Source: an uncultured Clostridium sp.
GTDB lineage: Bacteria; Bacillota; Clostridia; Lachnospirales; Lachnospiraceae
Reading direction: 5' to 3'
Length of the DNA stretch: 14,426 bases
Assembly (NCBI GenBank): GCA_900543885.1
Contig: UQTA01000084.1
Coordinates: 1-14,426, forward strand
Shown here in pieces: positions 14,279 to 14,426 of the stretch (positions are counted from its first letter, which is position 1; each line of letters starts with the position of its first letter). A program made the translations under genes and the position numbers. The notes beneath the pieces were generated by a model that saw only the letters and a program-made list of their open reading frames with translations, was not told where the DNA came from and made no database searches.

Positions 14279-14426
14279 TGAAAAGTATTTCCATTAGTGA
14301 TATGATTGTTGAAATACCAGTATTTTTTGCTAAGGGTAAAACACCTATGCGTGTAGAATTACAGATTCGAACCAATGGTATGGATTTCTGGGCAACATTG
14401 GAACATCAACTTCGCTATAAAAAAGG
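14278..14426 (+). pseudogene. Truncated RelA/SpoT-type (p)ppGpp synthetase domain, runs off the window
   Basis: From ATG 14278 the frame stays open to the window end. It contains MIVEIPVFFAKGKTP, then MRVELQIRTNGMDFWATLEH, a close match to the RelA/SpoT synthetase block around the VEIQIRTxxMDFWAxLEH signature of alarmone synthetases, where a glutamate of the EIQIR segment takes part in catalysis. The N-terminal half of the domain, including the ATP-binding part and the GYRSxH motif, is not found upstream: the frame has a stop at 14272-14274, and the first eight residues after ATG 14278 do not match the family. It is therefore a 5'-truncated fragment or a badly broken gene. The rest lies beyond the window. 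Confidence 0.65.

Overview
The window looks like a piece of a Firmicutes (class Clostridia) chromosome, most likely Lachnospiraceae. I infer this from the gene order, moderate-to-low GC, strong AGGAGG-type ribosome binding sites, an L27 with the Firmicutes N-terminal extension next to its processing protease Prp, and the B12-binding-like radical SAM / DUF2344 / RNase G cluster upstream of rplU. This is recognition from the sequence alone; no database search was run.

Layout. (1) Positions 1-812 hold the decayed C-terminal end of a tyrosine recombinase, then about 250 bases without a gene but rich in inverted repeats. These include a hairpin that would work as a terminator only on the minus strand. 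(2) Positions 813-7501 are a co-directional plus-strand run: a TIGR03960-type radical SAM protein, its TIGR03936/DUF2344 partner, a short RNase E/G, then a trkA-trkH potassium uptake pair lying between rng and rplU. (3) Positions 7519-8628 are a ribosomal protein operon with a clear sigma-A promoter, a structured L21-type leader, rplU, prp and rpmA, closed by an intrinsic terminator. (4) Positions 8706-11999 are a ribosome-assembly and housekeeping run: obgE, yhbY, nadD, yqeK and rsfS. Gaps are short and each gene has a good ribosome binding site.

(5) Positions 12008-12177 are a five-copy array of a short palindrome, probably with a second hairpin between the later copies. It ends exactly where a PHP-family phosphatase begins, and that gene has lost any ordinary start codon in front of its metal-binding HxH motif. 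(6) Positions 12902-14426 are AT-richer accessory DNA. A promoter with an operator-like palindrome drives a 62-residue acidic EF-hand protein, followed by a large hairpin. Next comes a membrane/SH3-like protein gene split into three frames; changing two poly-A runs by one base each would rejoin it. After that are a small ORF broken by a stop and the truncated synthetase domain of a RelA/SpoT-like alarmone synthetase.

The core genes share a theme: ribosome maturation (L21, L27, Prp, Obg, YhbY, RsfS) together with NAD synthesis, Ap4A turnover and RNA processing. The flanks look like eroded mobile or accessory DNA around this core. The most novel items are the palindrome array, the EF-hand mini-protein, and the poly-A-split SH3-like gene.
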